DNA of 6,957 bases from Gammaproteobacteria bacterium (GCA_002402085.1 NVVB01000124.1:1051-8007); one strand, 5' to 3'. Positions 1 through 6,738 are shown, counted from the stretch's first letter. Numbers and translations: made by a program. Notes: generated by a model from the letters alone, not told the origin.

Positions 1-479
1 GCAATAAAGCCATACAAAGTCGACCACAGGCCATAACCACTCACGGGCAGAATGATTTTATTCAACGCCCCATCAGTGTCTCGGACCAAATAGACCTTAA
101 CGAATTTTGCTCTTCTTTTTATGCTGGCAATATCGTGCGCCTTAGACAGCACGACATTTCTCGAAGAATCTTTCGCAGCTTTACGCTCATCATAGCGAGA
201 CACATCACTGATGGCGTGCTCGTCAAGCTCAGACTCAGTGGCAAATCGTGCCTCGGAAACATTCACTAAACGTGCTTCGATATTTTCAAATTGCTCATCG
301 ATGGATTTGCTCTCATCCCAAATATTCGCGGCAGCAAGAATGTTCTTTTTCAGATCCGCCGCTTTATTTTCAAGCTGAGCTGGCCTAAGTACCACAGCAG
401 CTGTTGACACAACTACTGAACAAACCAGACAAAGAAAAAATGCAACAGTGACCGTTTTACTAGTCGAATCATTAGACAT
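1..479 (-). CDS. nqrC: Na+-translocating NADH:quinone reductase subunit C (NqrC), 5' part
   Basis: Only the N-terminal 160 residues are present; the gene runs off the left edge (the family is about 260 aa). NqrC is a membrane-anchored subunit of the sodium-pumping NADH:ubiquinone oxidoreductase and carries a covalently bound FMN. The protein reads [20 protein letters not shown], then a single hydrophobic helix at about residues 10-31, followed by a periplasmic-type region including [17 protein letters not shown] (39-55) and [15 protein letters not shown] (144-158), both typical of NqrC. The FMN-attachment threonine (SGAT-type motif near the C-terminus) lies outside the window. The ATG overlaps the end of nqrB by 8 bp (ATGTCTAA), and a perfect AAGGAG Shine-Dalgarno sits 8 nt upstream at 488-493, inside nqrB. 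This supports both the start and cotranslation with nqrB. Identity is secure from sequence plus context. Confidence 0.96.
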   Translation of the reverse strand, partial: MSNDSTSKTVTVAFFLCLVCSVVVSTAAVVLRPAQLENKAADLKKNILAAANIWDESKSIDEQFENIEARLVNVSEARFATESELDEHAISDVSRYDERKAAKDSSRNVVLSKAHDIASIKRRAKFVKVYLVRDTDGALNKIILPVSGYGLWSTLYGFI

Positions 480-1677
480 TGCGCAATCTCCTTCGCTTGA
501 TATTGGCTTGGACCACAAAGTAATCGATGACAGGGGCAAATAAATTGGCAAACAAAATCGCCAACATCATTCCTTCTGGATAAGCAGGGTTCACCACTCG
601 TATCATCATCACCATGACACCGATCAATAAGCCAAATAGTATTTTACCGGTATTGGTCATTGACGCAGACACGGGGTCTGTCGCCATAAAGGTCATACCA
701 AATGCGAATCCTCCCAAAACGAAATGCCAAGCAAACGGCATCTCGAACATCGGGTTAGTTTCACTACCCACCGCATTAAATAACACCGAGGTCAAAAACA
801 TCCCGGAAAACACCCCTAAGACAATACGCCAACTAGCAATCTTCGTGATCAATAACACCGCAAGACCAATAAGAATGGCTATGACCGAGGTTTCGCCTAT
901 AGATCCTGGGATATTCCCTATAAACGCATCCATCCAAGTAATGCCTGCCGCTTCAACCGCTTCAATACCGCCCGTAGCAGCAATTGCTAACGGCGTAGCA
1001 CCAGAGAAGCCATCAACCGCAGTCCAAATAGCATCGCCTGACATTTGCGCAGGGTAAGCAAAAAACAAAAATGCACGCCCGGTTAATGCCGGATTAAGGA
1101 AGTTCTTGCCAGTCCCGCCAAACACTTCTTTACCTAACACAACGCCAAAGGAAATCCCTAAAGCCACTTGCCACAAGGGGATCGTAGGCGGACAGATCAG
1201 CGCAAACAACACGGAAGTAACAAAGAAACCTTCATTTACCTCATGACCACGTCGAACCGCAAACAAGGCTTCCCAAAATATTCCTACCGCGAAGGTCACT
1301 ATATAGATAGGCAGAAAATGAGCCGCCCCAAATATGAAGCAATCCCAAATACTGTTCGCATCATTGCCAGCCACAAGACTGACTAGCCAGCCTCTCCAGC
1401 CTTCCAGTTGAGCCCCGCCACCCAGCGATGCTAATGCGCTATTGCCTTGCAAACCAACATTGTACATGCCATAAAACATGACAGGAAAAGTCGACAACCA
1501 AACAATGATCATAATTCGCTTAAGATCAATGCCGTCTCGAATATGTGAACCGCCCGATGTAACCGAGCTTGGTGTATAGAAGAAGGTGTCCAGCATTTCA
1601 AATACAGCGAAATACTTTTCGTATTTACCGCCTTTTTCAAAGTGCGGGGCTGCTTTATCCAGTACTTTTCTTAACAT
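472..1677 (-). CDS. nqrB: Na+-translocating NADH:quinone reductase subunit B (NqrB)
   Basis: Complete 401-aa polytopic inner-membrane subunit of Na+-NQR. NqrB binds a covalent FMN and riboflavin and contributes to the quinone site and sodium channel. Hydrophobic segments recur from about residue 54 to 388 (for example 54-71, 119-139, 150-180, 264-281, 286-302, 346-362, 371-389). Diagnostic family motifs are [18 protein letters not shown] (147-164), [20 protein letters not shown] (183-202) and [10 protein letters not shown] (222-231). Thr228 in the SGAT motif is the expected phosphoester FMN attachment residue. The hydrophilic N-terminus ([20 protein letters not shown]) is also typical. The length fits the family, which is about 400-415 aa. 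The ATG lies 4 bp after the nqrA stop, with AGAGGGG as ribosome-binding site inside the nqrA 3' end. The last codons overlap nqrC. No damage or missing motif is seen. Confidence 0.98.
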   Translation of the reverse strand: MLRKVLDKAAPHFEKGGKYEKYFAVFEMLDTFFYTPSSVTSGGSHIRDGIDLKRIMIIVWLSTFPVMFYGMYNVGLQGNSALASLGGGAQLEGWRGWLVSLVAGNDANSIWDCFIFGAAHFLPIYIVTFAVGIFWEALFAVRRGHEVNEGFFVTSVLFALICPPTIPLWQVALGISFGVVLGKEVFGGTGKNFLNPALTGRAFLFFAYPAQMSGDAIWTAVDGFSGATPLAIAATGGIEAVEAAGITWMDAFIGNIPGSIGETSVIAILIGLAVLLITKIASWRIVLGVFSGMFLTSVLFNAVGSETNPMFEMPFAWHFVLGGFAFGMTFMATDPVSASMTNTGKILFGLLIGVMVMMIRVVNPAYPEGMMLAILFANLFAPVIDYFVVQANIKRRRLRNV

Positions 1678-1681
1678 GAAA

Positions 1682-3025
1682 CTACCCCTCTTTCTCGATA
1701 CACGTTAGATTATCCCGCAATATCGGACCATATTCATATTTTCCGGGGCAGGCATAGGTGCAGAGAGCTAAATCTTCCTCTTCTAACTCCAGGCATCCCA
1801 ACATTTGAGCTGTCTCAGTGTCTTTCACTAACAGCGCTCTCAATAGTTGCGTAGGCAAAATATCCAAAGGCATTACAGACTCATACGCCCCGACAGGAAC
1901 CATAGCTCGCTCGCTACCGTTAGTCGTACTCGTAAATGGAAACTTTTTACTGCCTAGAAACTTCGAAAGAAACACGCTCATAACCGAATGCTTATCGGCC
2001 CCGGGTCGCAAATATCCGATTAATTGACGTTCACGCCCTTCCAAGATCACGCTCACTTGAGAATGATAACGGCCCAAATAAGAAACAACGCCCCCAGATG
2101 TTCGACCACTCAACACCGAACCAGAAATCACTCGATTCTCGCCGACTTTAAGCTGTCCTGCGACCATTTCTTTCAGGTTCGCACCCACTCGGGTTTTAAG
2201 CAGCCGCGGTTTCTCTACCTGAGGCCCGGCAATGGAGATAACTCGCTCTACCGATAACTTGCCAGTTGCGAACAAGTCACCGATAGCGATGACGTCCTGG
2301 TAATTCACACACCAAACCGTTTTTGACTCGCTGACAGGGTCTAGAAAATGTATATGTGTACCCGCCAATCCAGCAGGATGAGGTCCGGCAAAATCTTCAA
2401 CCTGAACGTCCTTTCCACGCGAAATAGAAAGATCCGTCTCAGGAGACTTACATACATAAGTCTTGCCGTCGCTTAATGCGGACAAAACCTGCACTCCGTC
2501 TTGAAACGCTTCAAGACGTTGAGAAATTATTAATCCAGCATCCGCTGCCAATGGATTGGAATCCATGGCAGTAATAAACAATGCACTAGGCTTAGTAGAC
2601 GGGTCAGGCACCTTACTGAAAGGTCGGGTACGAATTGACGTCCACAAACCAGAATCTATTAGATTTGCTTTGACTTCTTCAACGCTGAGGCTGGACAATT
2701 TGTCTCGTGGATAGGCATTAAATGTAACTTCTTCGCCTCCCTCAATCTCAATCACGATGGATTGAAACACTCTTTTATGCCCACGATTTATTTCAGTCAC
2801 AGTGCCAGCAGCAGGAGCGGTAAACTTTACATCAGGGTTTTTCTTGTCCGTAAATAAAGTCTGTCCTAGCTTAACTTTATCCCCTTGAGATACAGCCATT
2901 GTAGGCTTCATCCCAAAGTAATCGTCGCCTAATATCGCAACACTGCGACACGTATTAGCCGACTCGATTCGCTGCTCAGGCTCGCCACTAATGGGCACAT
3001 TGAGACCACGCTTCAGCTTGATCAT
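1682..3025 (-). CDS. nqrA: Na+-translocating NADH:quinone reductase subunit A (NqrA)
   Basis: Complete 447-aa cytoplasmic subunit of Na+-NQR, related to RnfC, implicated in quinone binding at the membrane face. Recognisable parts are the N-terminus [14 protein letters not shown]; a biotinyl/lipoyl-like segment around [15 protein letters not shown] (48-62) and [13 protein letters not shown] (70-82); [18 protein letters not shown] (214-231); and the C-terminal [16 protein letters not shown] (422-437). The length matches the usual 445-450 aa. A frame extension to a TTG at 3040 would add five residues (MVKRI), but family members begin at MI.I..GL..P, and AAAAAGGA precedes the ATG at 3025, so the ATG is preferred. 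This is the first gene of the nqrABC run. The 417-bp space upstream argues for its own promoter rather than simple read-through from gap. Confidence 0.97.
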   Translation of the reverse strand: MIKLKRGLNVPISGEPEQRIESANTCRSVAILGDDYFGMKPTMAVSQGDKVKLGQTLFTDKKNPDVKFTAPAAGTVTEINRGHKRVFQSIVIEIEGGEEVTFNAYPRDKLSSLSVEEVKANLIDSGLWTSIRTRPFSKVPDPSTKPSALFITAMDSNPLAADAGLIISQRLEAFQDGVQVLSALSDGKTYVCKSPETDLSISRGKDVQVEDFAGPHPAGLAGTHIHFLDPVSESKTVWCVNYQDVIAIGDLFATGKLSVERVISIAGPQVEKPRLLKTRVGANLKEMVAGQLKVGENRVISGSVLSGRTSGGVVSYLGRYHSQVSVILEGRERQLIGYLRPGADKHSVMSVFLSKFLGSKKFPFTSTTNGSERAMVPVGAYESVMPLDILPTQLLRALLVKDTETAQMLGCLELEEEDLALCTYACPGKYEYGPILRDNLTCIEKEG

Positions 3026-3027
3026 TA

Positions 3028-3035
3028 TCCTTTTT
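3028..3035 (-). promoter_or_regulatory. Ribosome-binding site deciding the nqrA start
   Basis: On the minus strand AAAAAGGA ends 2 nt before the ATG at 3025. The spacing is short, but no purine-rich site precedes the alternative TTG at 3040. Together with the conserved MIKLKRGL N-terminus this selects ATG 3025. Confidence 0.5.
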
Positions 3036-3135
3036 ACCAATAGATTAAAAGATTTGCACTGTTTTATACGTTTAACAACAATTGTAGCCGCATATAAAAC
3101 TCTGTGGGATTAAAACCCTGGAGGAGTAATTGAGA

Positions 3136-3151
3136 ATTAAAAGATTTTAAT
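3136..3151. repeat. AT-rich 16-bp palindrome upstream of nqrA
   Basis: ATTAAAA-GA-TTTTAAT has perfect 7-bp arms around a 2-nt centre. Its first 12 bases, ATTAAAAGATTT, recur at 3044-3055, just 19 bp above the nqrA ATG. It could be a protein-binding site, or chance in AT-rich DNA. Confidence 0.35.
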
Positions 3152-3334
3152 GCGAGAAAATCATGCATTTAGCAACTTAACCAAAAGCCCAATAAGCTAA
3201 CCGTAAAGAGCCAAGTGCCAAGGCAATTTTCTACAAGTTGGATAAGTCGGTTTTGTTATCTGTCGAAGTTAACGCCTAAATTTCTTGCAACTAAGGATCA
3301 ATTTCTTATTACAACCCAGTAAAATTTCGGGGAG

Positions 3335-3363
3335 ATTATATAGGCGGCCAACTCAAATAGCCA
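3335..3363 (-). promoter_or_regulatory. Candidate promoter directed at nqrA (long leader)
   Basis: On the minus strand a perfect -10 hexamer TATAAT (3335-3340) is preceded at 17 bp by TGGCTA (3358-3363), which matches only 3 of 6 positions of the sigma70 -35 consensus. The start of transcription would be near 3328, leaving an nqrA leader of about 300 nt. The element is embedded in the dyad 3337-3371. The -10 is excellent and the -35 poor, so use would depend on an activator, or the match may be fortuitous. Confidence 0.28.
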
Positions 3364-3371
3364 CCTATATA
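3337..3371. repeat. 35-bp inverted repeat between gap and nqrA
   Basis: TATATAGGCGGC (3337-3348) faces GCCACCTATATA (3360-3371) across an 11-nt spacer, with 11 of 12 positions complementary. In a minus-strand transcript the single mismatch becomes a G-U pair, so the RNA could form a 12-pair stem. No U-tract follows on either strand, so it is not a standard intrinsic terminator. It lies about 70 nt after the gap stop. It could be an operator over the candidate promoter or a 3'-end-stabilising hairpin. Confidence 0.6.
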
Positions 3372-3442
3372 CATATGATATCTCGGGTTTTATACGGCGA
3401 CCCTACCTGCAATCACGCAGACACAACCGCCGCCTTACGGGC

Positions 3443-4885
3443 CTAACTCGGTATAATAGGGTAAGTAATTCCCGCGAGCCGTTGCAGTATTCTCAACACC
3501 TGGCAACTGTAGCCAAACTCGTTGTCATACCAAACGTAAAGTACACATCGGTCACCATCAACAATAGTCGCAAGCGAGTCCACGATAGCCGCATGTCTAG
3601 AGCCCACAAAATCTGAAGATACCACCTCAGGAGAGTTCACGTAATCGACTTGCTTGTGCAGAGGAGAATAAAGCGCAACCCAACGTAGATACTCATTGAG
3701 ACCATCTACTGTGGTTTCTTCGGAAAGATTCAGGTTCAAAATCACCAACGATACGTTCGGCGTAGGAACACGAATAGCATTGCCAGTTAACTTGCCCGCC
3801 AGCTCAGGCAACGCTTTGGCGACTGCTTTTGCAGCACCAGTTTCAGTGAGCACCATGTTTAATGGCGCACTTCGGCCACGACGATCGCCTTTATGGTAGT
3901 TATCAATCAGGTTTTGATCGTTTGTGTAGGAATGAACCGTTTCCATGTGTCCATTGATGATGCCGAACTTATCATTAAGCGCCTTAAGGACAGGAACAAT
4001 CGCGTTGGTAGTACAAGACGCAGCCGATATAAGCTTATCTTCTGGACCCATAAGTTCGTGATTGACACCATAAACAATGTTTTTCACATCGCCTTTACCT
4101 GGCGCAGTTAAGATTACTCGCGAAACCCCTTTGCTCTTCAAGTGAAGCCCAAGGCCTTCTTCATCGCGCCAAATACCCGTGTTATCCACTACAACCGCAT
4201 CACTAATGCCGTATTGCGTGTAATCCACTGAATCAGGAGAATTTGAGTAGATAATTTGAACGAAATTACCATTACAGATAAGCGCATTCTTTTCTTCATC
4301 AACAACGATGGTGCCCTGAAAAGAACCGTGAATAGAGTCCCTACGCAATAAGCTAGCACGCTTTACCAAATCTTTAGGGCTGCCTTTGCGAACCACAATA
4401 GCCTTTAAACGAAGACCGTTACCACTGCCGGCTTTTTCGATAAGCAACCGAGCCATCAATCGCCCGATTCGACCGAAACCGTATAGCACTACATCTTGAG
4501 GTTTTTCTCTAGGCTCTGCATTGTCGCCTGAAATATCGACTACCGCTTCTTTAACGTAGTCTTCCATAGAGATATCACGTTCACTAGCTCGGTACTTAAG
4601 TGCCAACTTGCCCACATCAATGCGAGAAGGCCCTAGCGTTAGCGTCGACAAGACTTCCAGTACAGAATAAGTGTCATGAATGGATAGCTCTTCTTTTTCA
4701 ACCTGCCTTACAAACCGATGAGTTTTGATTAAGCTGATCACTGAACGATTGATAATTGGGCGACCAAATATCGACGTCACAATATTGTGATCTCTGTAAA
4801 GCTTACCAATTAGAGGGATCATCGCTTCCGCAACACTCTCTTTATCTTTCCAGTCTGTCAAATACTGTTCGTTTGTTTCACTCAC
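3443..4885 (-). CDS. gap: Long-form glyceraldehyde-3-phosphate dehydrogenase homologue
   Basis: This 480-aa protein is a GAPDH of the long type found in Pseudomonas and relatives: about 130 extra N-terminal residues before a full GAPDH core (typical GAPDHs are about 330-340 aa). The core begins with the Rossmann motif GFGRIGR (136-142). The catalytic cysteine is Cys291 in SCTTN (290-294), the likely base is His318 in HSYTNDQ, followed by TGAAKAV (349-355), RVPTPNVS (372-379) and WYDNEFGYS (452-460) with the NAD-amide-binding Asn455. The reaction would be oxidative phosphorylation of glyceraldehyde 3-phosphate, or its reverse in gluconeogenesis. At the end of the second beta strand the usual Asn-Asp of NAD-dependent enzymes appears to be replaced by Arg166-Lys167, hinting at NADP use or altered specificity. 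The start is GTG, with GAGGTGG 8 nt upstream. An excellent promoter lies at 4937-4965. The extension's function is unknown. Confidence 0.93.
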   Translation of the reverse strand: MSETNEQYLTDWKDKESVAEAMIPLIGKLYRDHNIVTSIFGRPIINRSVISLIKTHRFVRQVEKEELSIHDTYSVLEVLSTLTLGPSRIDVGKLALKYRASERDISMEDYVKEAVVDISGDNAEPREKPQDVVLYGFGRIGRLMARLLIEKAGSGNGLRLKAIVVRKGSPKDLVKRASLLRRDSIHGSFQGTIVVDEEKNALICNGNFVQIIYSNSPDSVDYTQYGISDAVVVDNTGIWRDEEGLGLHLKSKGVSRVILTAPGKGDVKNIVYGVNHELMGPEDKLISAASCTTNAIVPVLKALNDKFGIINGHMETVHSYTNDQNLIDNYHKGDRRGRSAPLNMVLTETGAAKAVAKALPELAGKLTGNAIRVPTPNVSLVILNLNLSEETTVDGLNEYLRWVALYSPLHKQVDYVNSPEVVSSDFVGSRHAAIVDSLATIVDGDRCVLYVWYDNEFGYSCQVLRILQRLAGITYPIIPS

Positions 4886-4893
4886 GGGCTATA

Positions 4894-4900
4894 CCACCTC
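4894..4900 (-). promoter_or_regulatory. Ribosome-binding site supporting the GTG start of gap
   Basis: GAGGTGG on the minus strand sits 8 nt before the GTG at 4885. This good Shine-Dalgarno supports GTG over the first internal ATG (residue 22), which would cut into the conserved N-terminal extension. Confidence 0.7.
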
Positions 4901-4936
4901 AAATTTCTTATTACTGCAGCAGTTAAATAGGGCGAC

Positions 4937-4965
4937 ATTATCTTTGGCAATGGACCTGTAATCAA
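4937..4965 (-). promoter_or_regulatory. Sigma70-type promoter of gap
   Basis: On the minus strand TTGATT (4960-4965) and GATAAT (4937-4942) are separated by exactly 17 bp (4 of 6 and 5 of 6 matches to consensus). Transcription would start near 4930, giving a leader of about 45 nt before the GTG. No clear operator was recognised over it. Confidence 0.6.
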
Positions 4966-5101
4966 CCTTCTCAATCAAAACAATCCTGTTCTGGTTAAAA
5001 AACTGGTCACTAAATTGGCTTCAACAATGAAAACCACCTCAAAACCCCTCCAGCCAACTACAAAACAGTTACCAAACCCCAACAAACCTGTTTCCGTCTG
5101 A

Positions 5102-5120
5102 TTTGCCATCAATAGGCAAA
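5102..5120. promoter_or_regulatory. Operator-like dyad overlapping the -35 of the 5169 gene
   Basis: TTTGCC (5102-5107) and GGCAAA (5115-5120) form perfect 6-bp arms around a 7-nt centre. The left arm covers most of the -35 hexamer at 5103-5108 and the right arm lies in the promoter spacer, where a dimeric repressor would block RNA polymerase. The regulator is not known. Confidence 0.4.
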
Positions 5121-5131
5121 CTCCCTAGAAT
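5103..5131 (+). promoter_or_regulatory. Sigma70-type promoter of the 5169 gene
   Basis: TTGCCA (5103-5108) and TAGAAT (5126-5131) are separated by 17 bp, each matching 5 of 6 consensus bases. The predicted start is near 5138, leaving a leader of about 30 nt before the ATG. This is the best promoter match in the window and supports the reality of the small gene downstream. Confidence 0.6.
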
Positions 5132-5168
5132 GGCCAGTCACTTTAGCTGAACAACGGGTATTAGAAGA

Positions 5169-5558
5169 ATGATTGTAGTCCCTCAAGACATAGCACAAAA
5201 GGTTTTTGACAGTCTGATTGAACGACAGTTTCAAGATATAATCCCTCATTTCACCATGGAGCTGGTCCAAAAGTTAATGAGTATGATGCAAAGCCCCACC
5301 ATGGACTTTGATGAGCTTGTTGAAGAGTTTCATTTGCGTGATACCAAAGTAGTCGTTAAAGGCGATACAGTAATTTACAAAACACCGCCCGCCAACTTAA
5401 CCACCCGCTGGGTATTCGTTGACGACAACTACAAAATCAATGACTTTAGCCATAAAGTGAATTGGTTCTGGGTCATCCTCAACTTCTCGAAAGTTAGACA
5501 ATTCCGCAACAAAATGAAACAAGCACAAATAGCAAAAGAAGCACAGGCTGTCGGTTAG
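5169..5558 (+). CDS. Conserved-looking hypothetical protein, 129 aa
   Basis: I do not recognise this protein. It is a 129-residue soluble protein with no signal peptide and no clear membrane span. The N-terminal half looks helical (QDIAQKVFDSLIERQFQDII, then MELVQKLMSMM). It is followed by a strand-like stretch (TKVVVKGDTVIYKT, TTRWVFVDDNYKINDFSH), an aromatic segment VNWFWVIL (about 98-105) and a basic helical tail. The helix-then-sheet order with a short VDDNYKI turn loosely resembles small NTF2-like folds, but this is only an impression. The ATG is the only usable start, because an in-frame TGA lies just upstream at 5148-5150; the ribosome-binding site is weak (AGAAG, nearly touching the ATG). 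A strong promoter at 5103-5131 supports expression. It stands divergent from gap and convergent with the MORN gene, so it is probably monocistronic. Confidence 0.75.
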   Translation: MIVVPQDIAQKVFDSLIERQFQDIIPHFTMELVQKLMSMMQSPTMDFDELVEEFHLRDTKVVVKGDTVIYKTPPANLTTRWVFVDDNYKINDFSHKVNWFWVILNFSKVRQFRNKMKQAQIAKEAQAVG

Positions 5559-5633
5559 GCAGCCCCTAGCCAGGCAAGTGGAGCGCACCATCATCCGCGC
5601 CTAAGCGCCTAGGATATGAGTTAAGTACCATGC

Positions 5634-5676
5634 GTAAGCTTTTGAATTCTTATACAATATAAAATCGAAAGCTTAC
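5634..5676. terminator. Hairpin at a convergent gene junction, possible terminator
   Basis: GTAAGCTTTTGA (5634-5645) faces TCGAAAGCTTAC (5665-5676) across a 19-nt AT-rich loop, with 11 of 12 positions complementary and a U-G wobble at the odd position in a plus-strand transcript. It lies between the convergent stops at 5558 and 5673 and includes the TAA of the MORN gene. There is no U-run after either arm, so a bidirectional Rho-independent terminator is plausible only by position. It could instead protect the 3' end of the plus-strand mRNA. Confidence 0.4.
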
Positions 5677-6533
5677 CTCCTTGGCCCTCGACGTACGGAC
5701 TTCCTATTATAATCCGCTCGAGAACTCACACGCTGCCTGATCTCTTTAACGCGACTTAGATTAACCCCCAAATCAGAATAGCCAATACGCGATGCTGAGC
5801 GTATATGGCACACCTCCTCGTCATTAACGCAGTAGATCTCCACATCATCGACAAAATGAAGCGCAGCAGTCTGCGCCTCTGCGTATATATAGTCAGTTTC
5901 ATAGACTCGCACTACAATTCGGTCCATGTCCTTCTCTAGCACGTTTCGAATTCTATCCATGGTCTCCACGATATTGCCCACAAATGGAATCGGCTCCACA
6001 TAATGCAGCACGCTGTCCTCTTGGCTCGACGCGCAATTAGGCGAGTTCGGGCACGGAGCAAACTTTCCTTCGCTACCGACCCCTAAATTTTTAGGCCTAA
6101 GCCCGTTAAATAACTGGTCTCTCCTACCGCCTTCAAACGCCACTTCCTTTCCTGCTAAAAACTGGCAGCGACGACTGCCCTGCGGGTCATAACAGAAACC
6201 CTGCCCATTGGGCTGATCATCCAACCACTGCCCAAGGTACTTTTGCCCATTATTCCATGTATAGCTTCCGAATCCGGTTCGCTTACCCTTAAGAAAGTCA
6301 CCCTCGTACGCTTCCCCGCTGGACCACACGAGACGTCCCTTACCGTGTCTTTTTCCTGCGAGAAACTGGCCTTCATAGACATCGCCGTTATCCCAAGAAA
6401 GTGTTCCTTGCCCTTCTCGCACACCATTAATCAAATCACCGCTATACTCCGCACCAAAGCTTAGTAATGACGCACTCAAAAGTACGATTGAGAAAACTCC
6501 TCTCAATCCATAATTCGCCAATAATTTATACAT
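5673..6533 (-). CDS. Exported MORN-repeat protein with C-terminal DUF1499 domain
   Basis: This 286-aa protein begins with a signal peptide: basic MYKLLANYGLRG, a hydrophobic core at 13-25 and likely cleavage after Ala28 (SFGA-EY). No lipobox is present, so it is probably a soluble periplasmic or secreted protein. About four MORN repeats follow at 30-51, 52-74, 75-97 and 98-120 (for example VYEGQFLAGKRHGKGRLVW and AYEGDFLKGKRTGFGSYTW), with a decayed fifth. After a linker (about 131-155) comes a DUF1499-type domain: CPNSPNCASSQ (161-171), then YAEAQTAALHFVDDVEIY (217-234), and HIRSASRIGYSDLGVNLSRV (243-262). The tail is basic. MORN repeats are strand-rich scaffolds, often linked to membranes or binding; the DUF1499 function is unknown. 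The protein has six cysteines in its mature part, so disulfides are possible. GGA sits 7 nt before the ATG. The fold calls are firm, the function is not. Confidence 0.88.
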   Translation of the reverse strand: MYKLLANYGLRGVFSIVLLSASLLSFGAEYSGDLINGVREGQGTLSWDNGDVYEGQFLAGKRHGKGRLVWSSGEAYEGDFLKGKRTGFGSYTWNNGQKYLGQWLDDQPNGQGFCYDPQGSRRCQFLAGKEVAFEGGRRDQLFNGLRPKNLGVGSEGKFAPCPNSPNCASSQEDSVLHYVEPIPFVGNIVETMDRIRNVLEKDMDRIVVRVYETDYIYAEAQTAALHFVDDVEIYCVNDEEVCHIRSASRIGYSDLGVNLSRVKEIRQRVSSRADYNRKSVRRGPRR

Positions 6534-6606
6534 ATGTTAATCCAAATAGAAAACCTAAGCGCCCACCGTCGGCCTGTTAAATCAATCAAGCAGGTCGTTG
6601 AACGCC

Positions 6607-6635
6607 ACTATATTTCAACTGCAGAAAAATTTCGA
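6607..6635 (-). promoter_or_regulatory. Candidate promoter of the MORN-DUF1499 gene
   Basis: On the minus strand TCGAAA (6630-6635) and TATAGT (6607-6612) are 17 bp apart (4 of 6 and 5 of 6 consensus matches). The start would be near 6600, giving a leader of about 67 nt. This is a moderate match in AT-rich DNA. Confidence 0.33.
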
Positions 6636-6709
6636 CCCCAGAAGCCCCTCAGCCAGACAAGTAGCAAACATTATCACAACCTTATTTGCTCAACGAAGCG
6701 ATGCCAAAA

Positions 6710-6738
6710 CTGCAACCACGCAAAAAAAACAGTACACT
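6710..6738 (+). promoter_or_regulatory. Weak candidate promoter of mfd
   Basis: CTGCAA (6710-6715) and TACACT (6733-6738) are 17 bp apart (3 of 6 and 4 of 6 matches), with an A8 run in the spacer. The start would be near 6745, about 30 nt before the ATG. The position is good but the sequence is weak. Confidence 0.25.

Larger units (their letters stand above)
3026..3442. other. Non-coding region between gap and nqrA
   Basis: This 417-bp AT-rich stretch has no convincing reading frame on either strand. From the gap side it holds a 35-bp near-perfect dyad (3337-3371) containing a perfect TATAAT on the minus strand, and then two copies of ATTAAAAGATTT (3136-3147 and 3044-3055), the first inside a 16-bp palindrome. 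A 10-mer GTTTTATACG also occurs twice (3061-3070, 3387-3396). No stem followed by a U-run is visible, so the 3' end of gap has no clear intrinsic terminator here. The likely content is the 3' UTR of gap plus the promoter and leader of the nqr operon. No riboswitch or small RNA class was recognised. Confidence 0.6.

Noticed and set aside
614..1057. 147-codon open frame on the plus strand
   Set aside because: It lies wholly antisense to nqrB, shows a low-complexity Ile/Pro/Ala composition mirroring membrane-protein codons, and has no ribosome-binding site.
1168..1386. 72-codon open frame on the plus strand
   Set aside because: Antisense to conserved nqrB coding sequence, with no supporting signals.
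1818..2257. Two overlapping short plus-strand frames
   Set aside because: Antisense to nqrA with no recognisable protein pattern.
3023..3040. TTG start at 3040 for nqrA
   Set aside because: It adds five residues not matching the family N-terminus and has no ribosome-binding site.
3061..3396. Ten-base repeat GTTTTATACG at 3061-3070 and 3387-3396
   Set aside because: On the minus strand it gives a TATAAA-like element, but neither copy has a -35 at proper spacing, and a 10-mer pair in AT-rich DNA is weak evidence.
3696..4111. Two short plus-strand frames
   Set aside because: Antisense to the GAPDH core, including its catalytic region; explained as shadows of that gene.
4958..4972. TGTAATC half-site resembling a HexR operator near gap
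   Set aside because: The second half of the dyad (ATTACA) is missing, so a HexR site cannot be supported.
5397..5594. 65-codon minus-strand frame with cysteine-rich content
   Set aside because: Antisense to most of the 129-aa gene's second half, which has the better promoter and start.
6155..6464. Open frames on both strands inside the MORN-repeat part
   Set aside because: They arise from the repetitive Gly/Tyr-rich MORN codons read in other frames; the main frame has a signal peptide and two recognisable domains.
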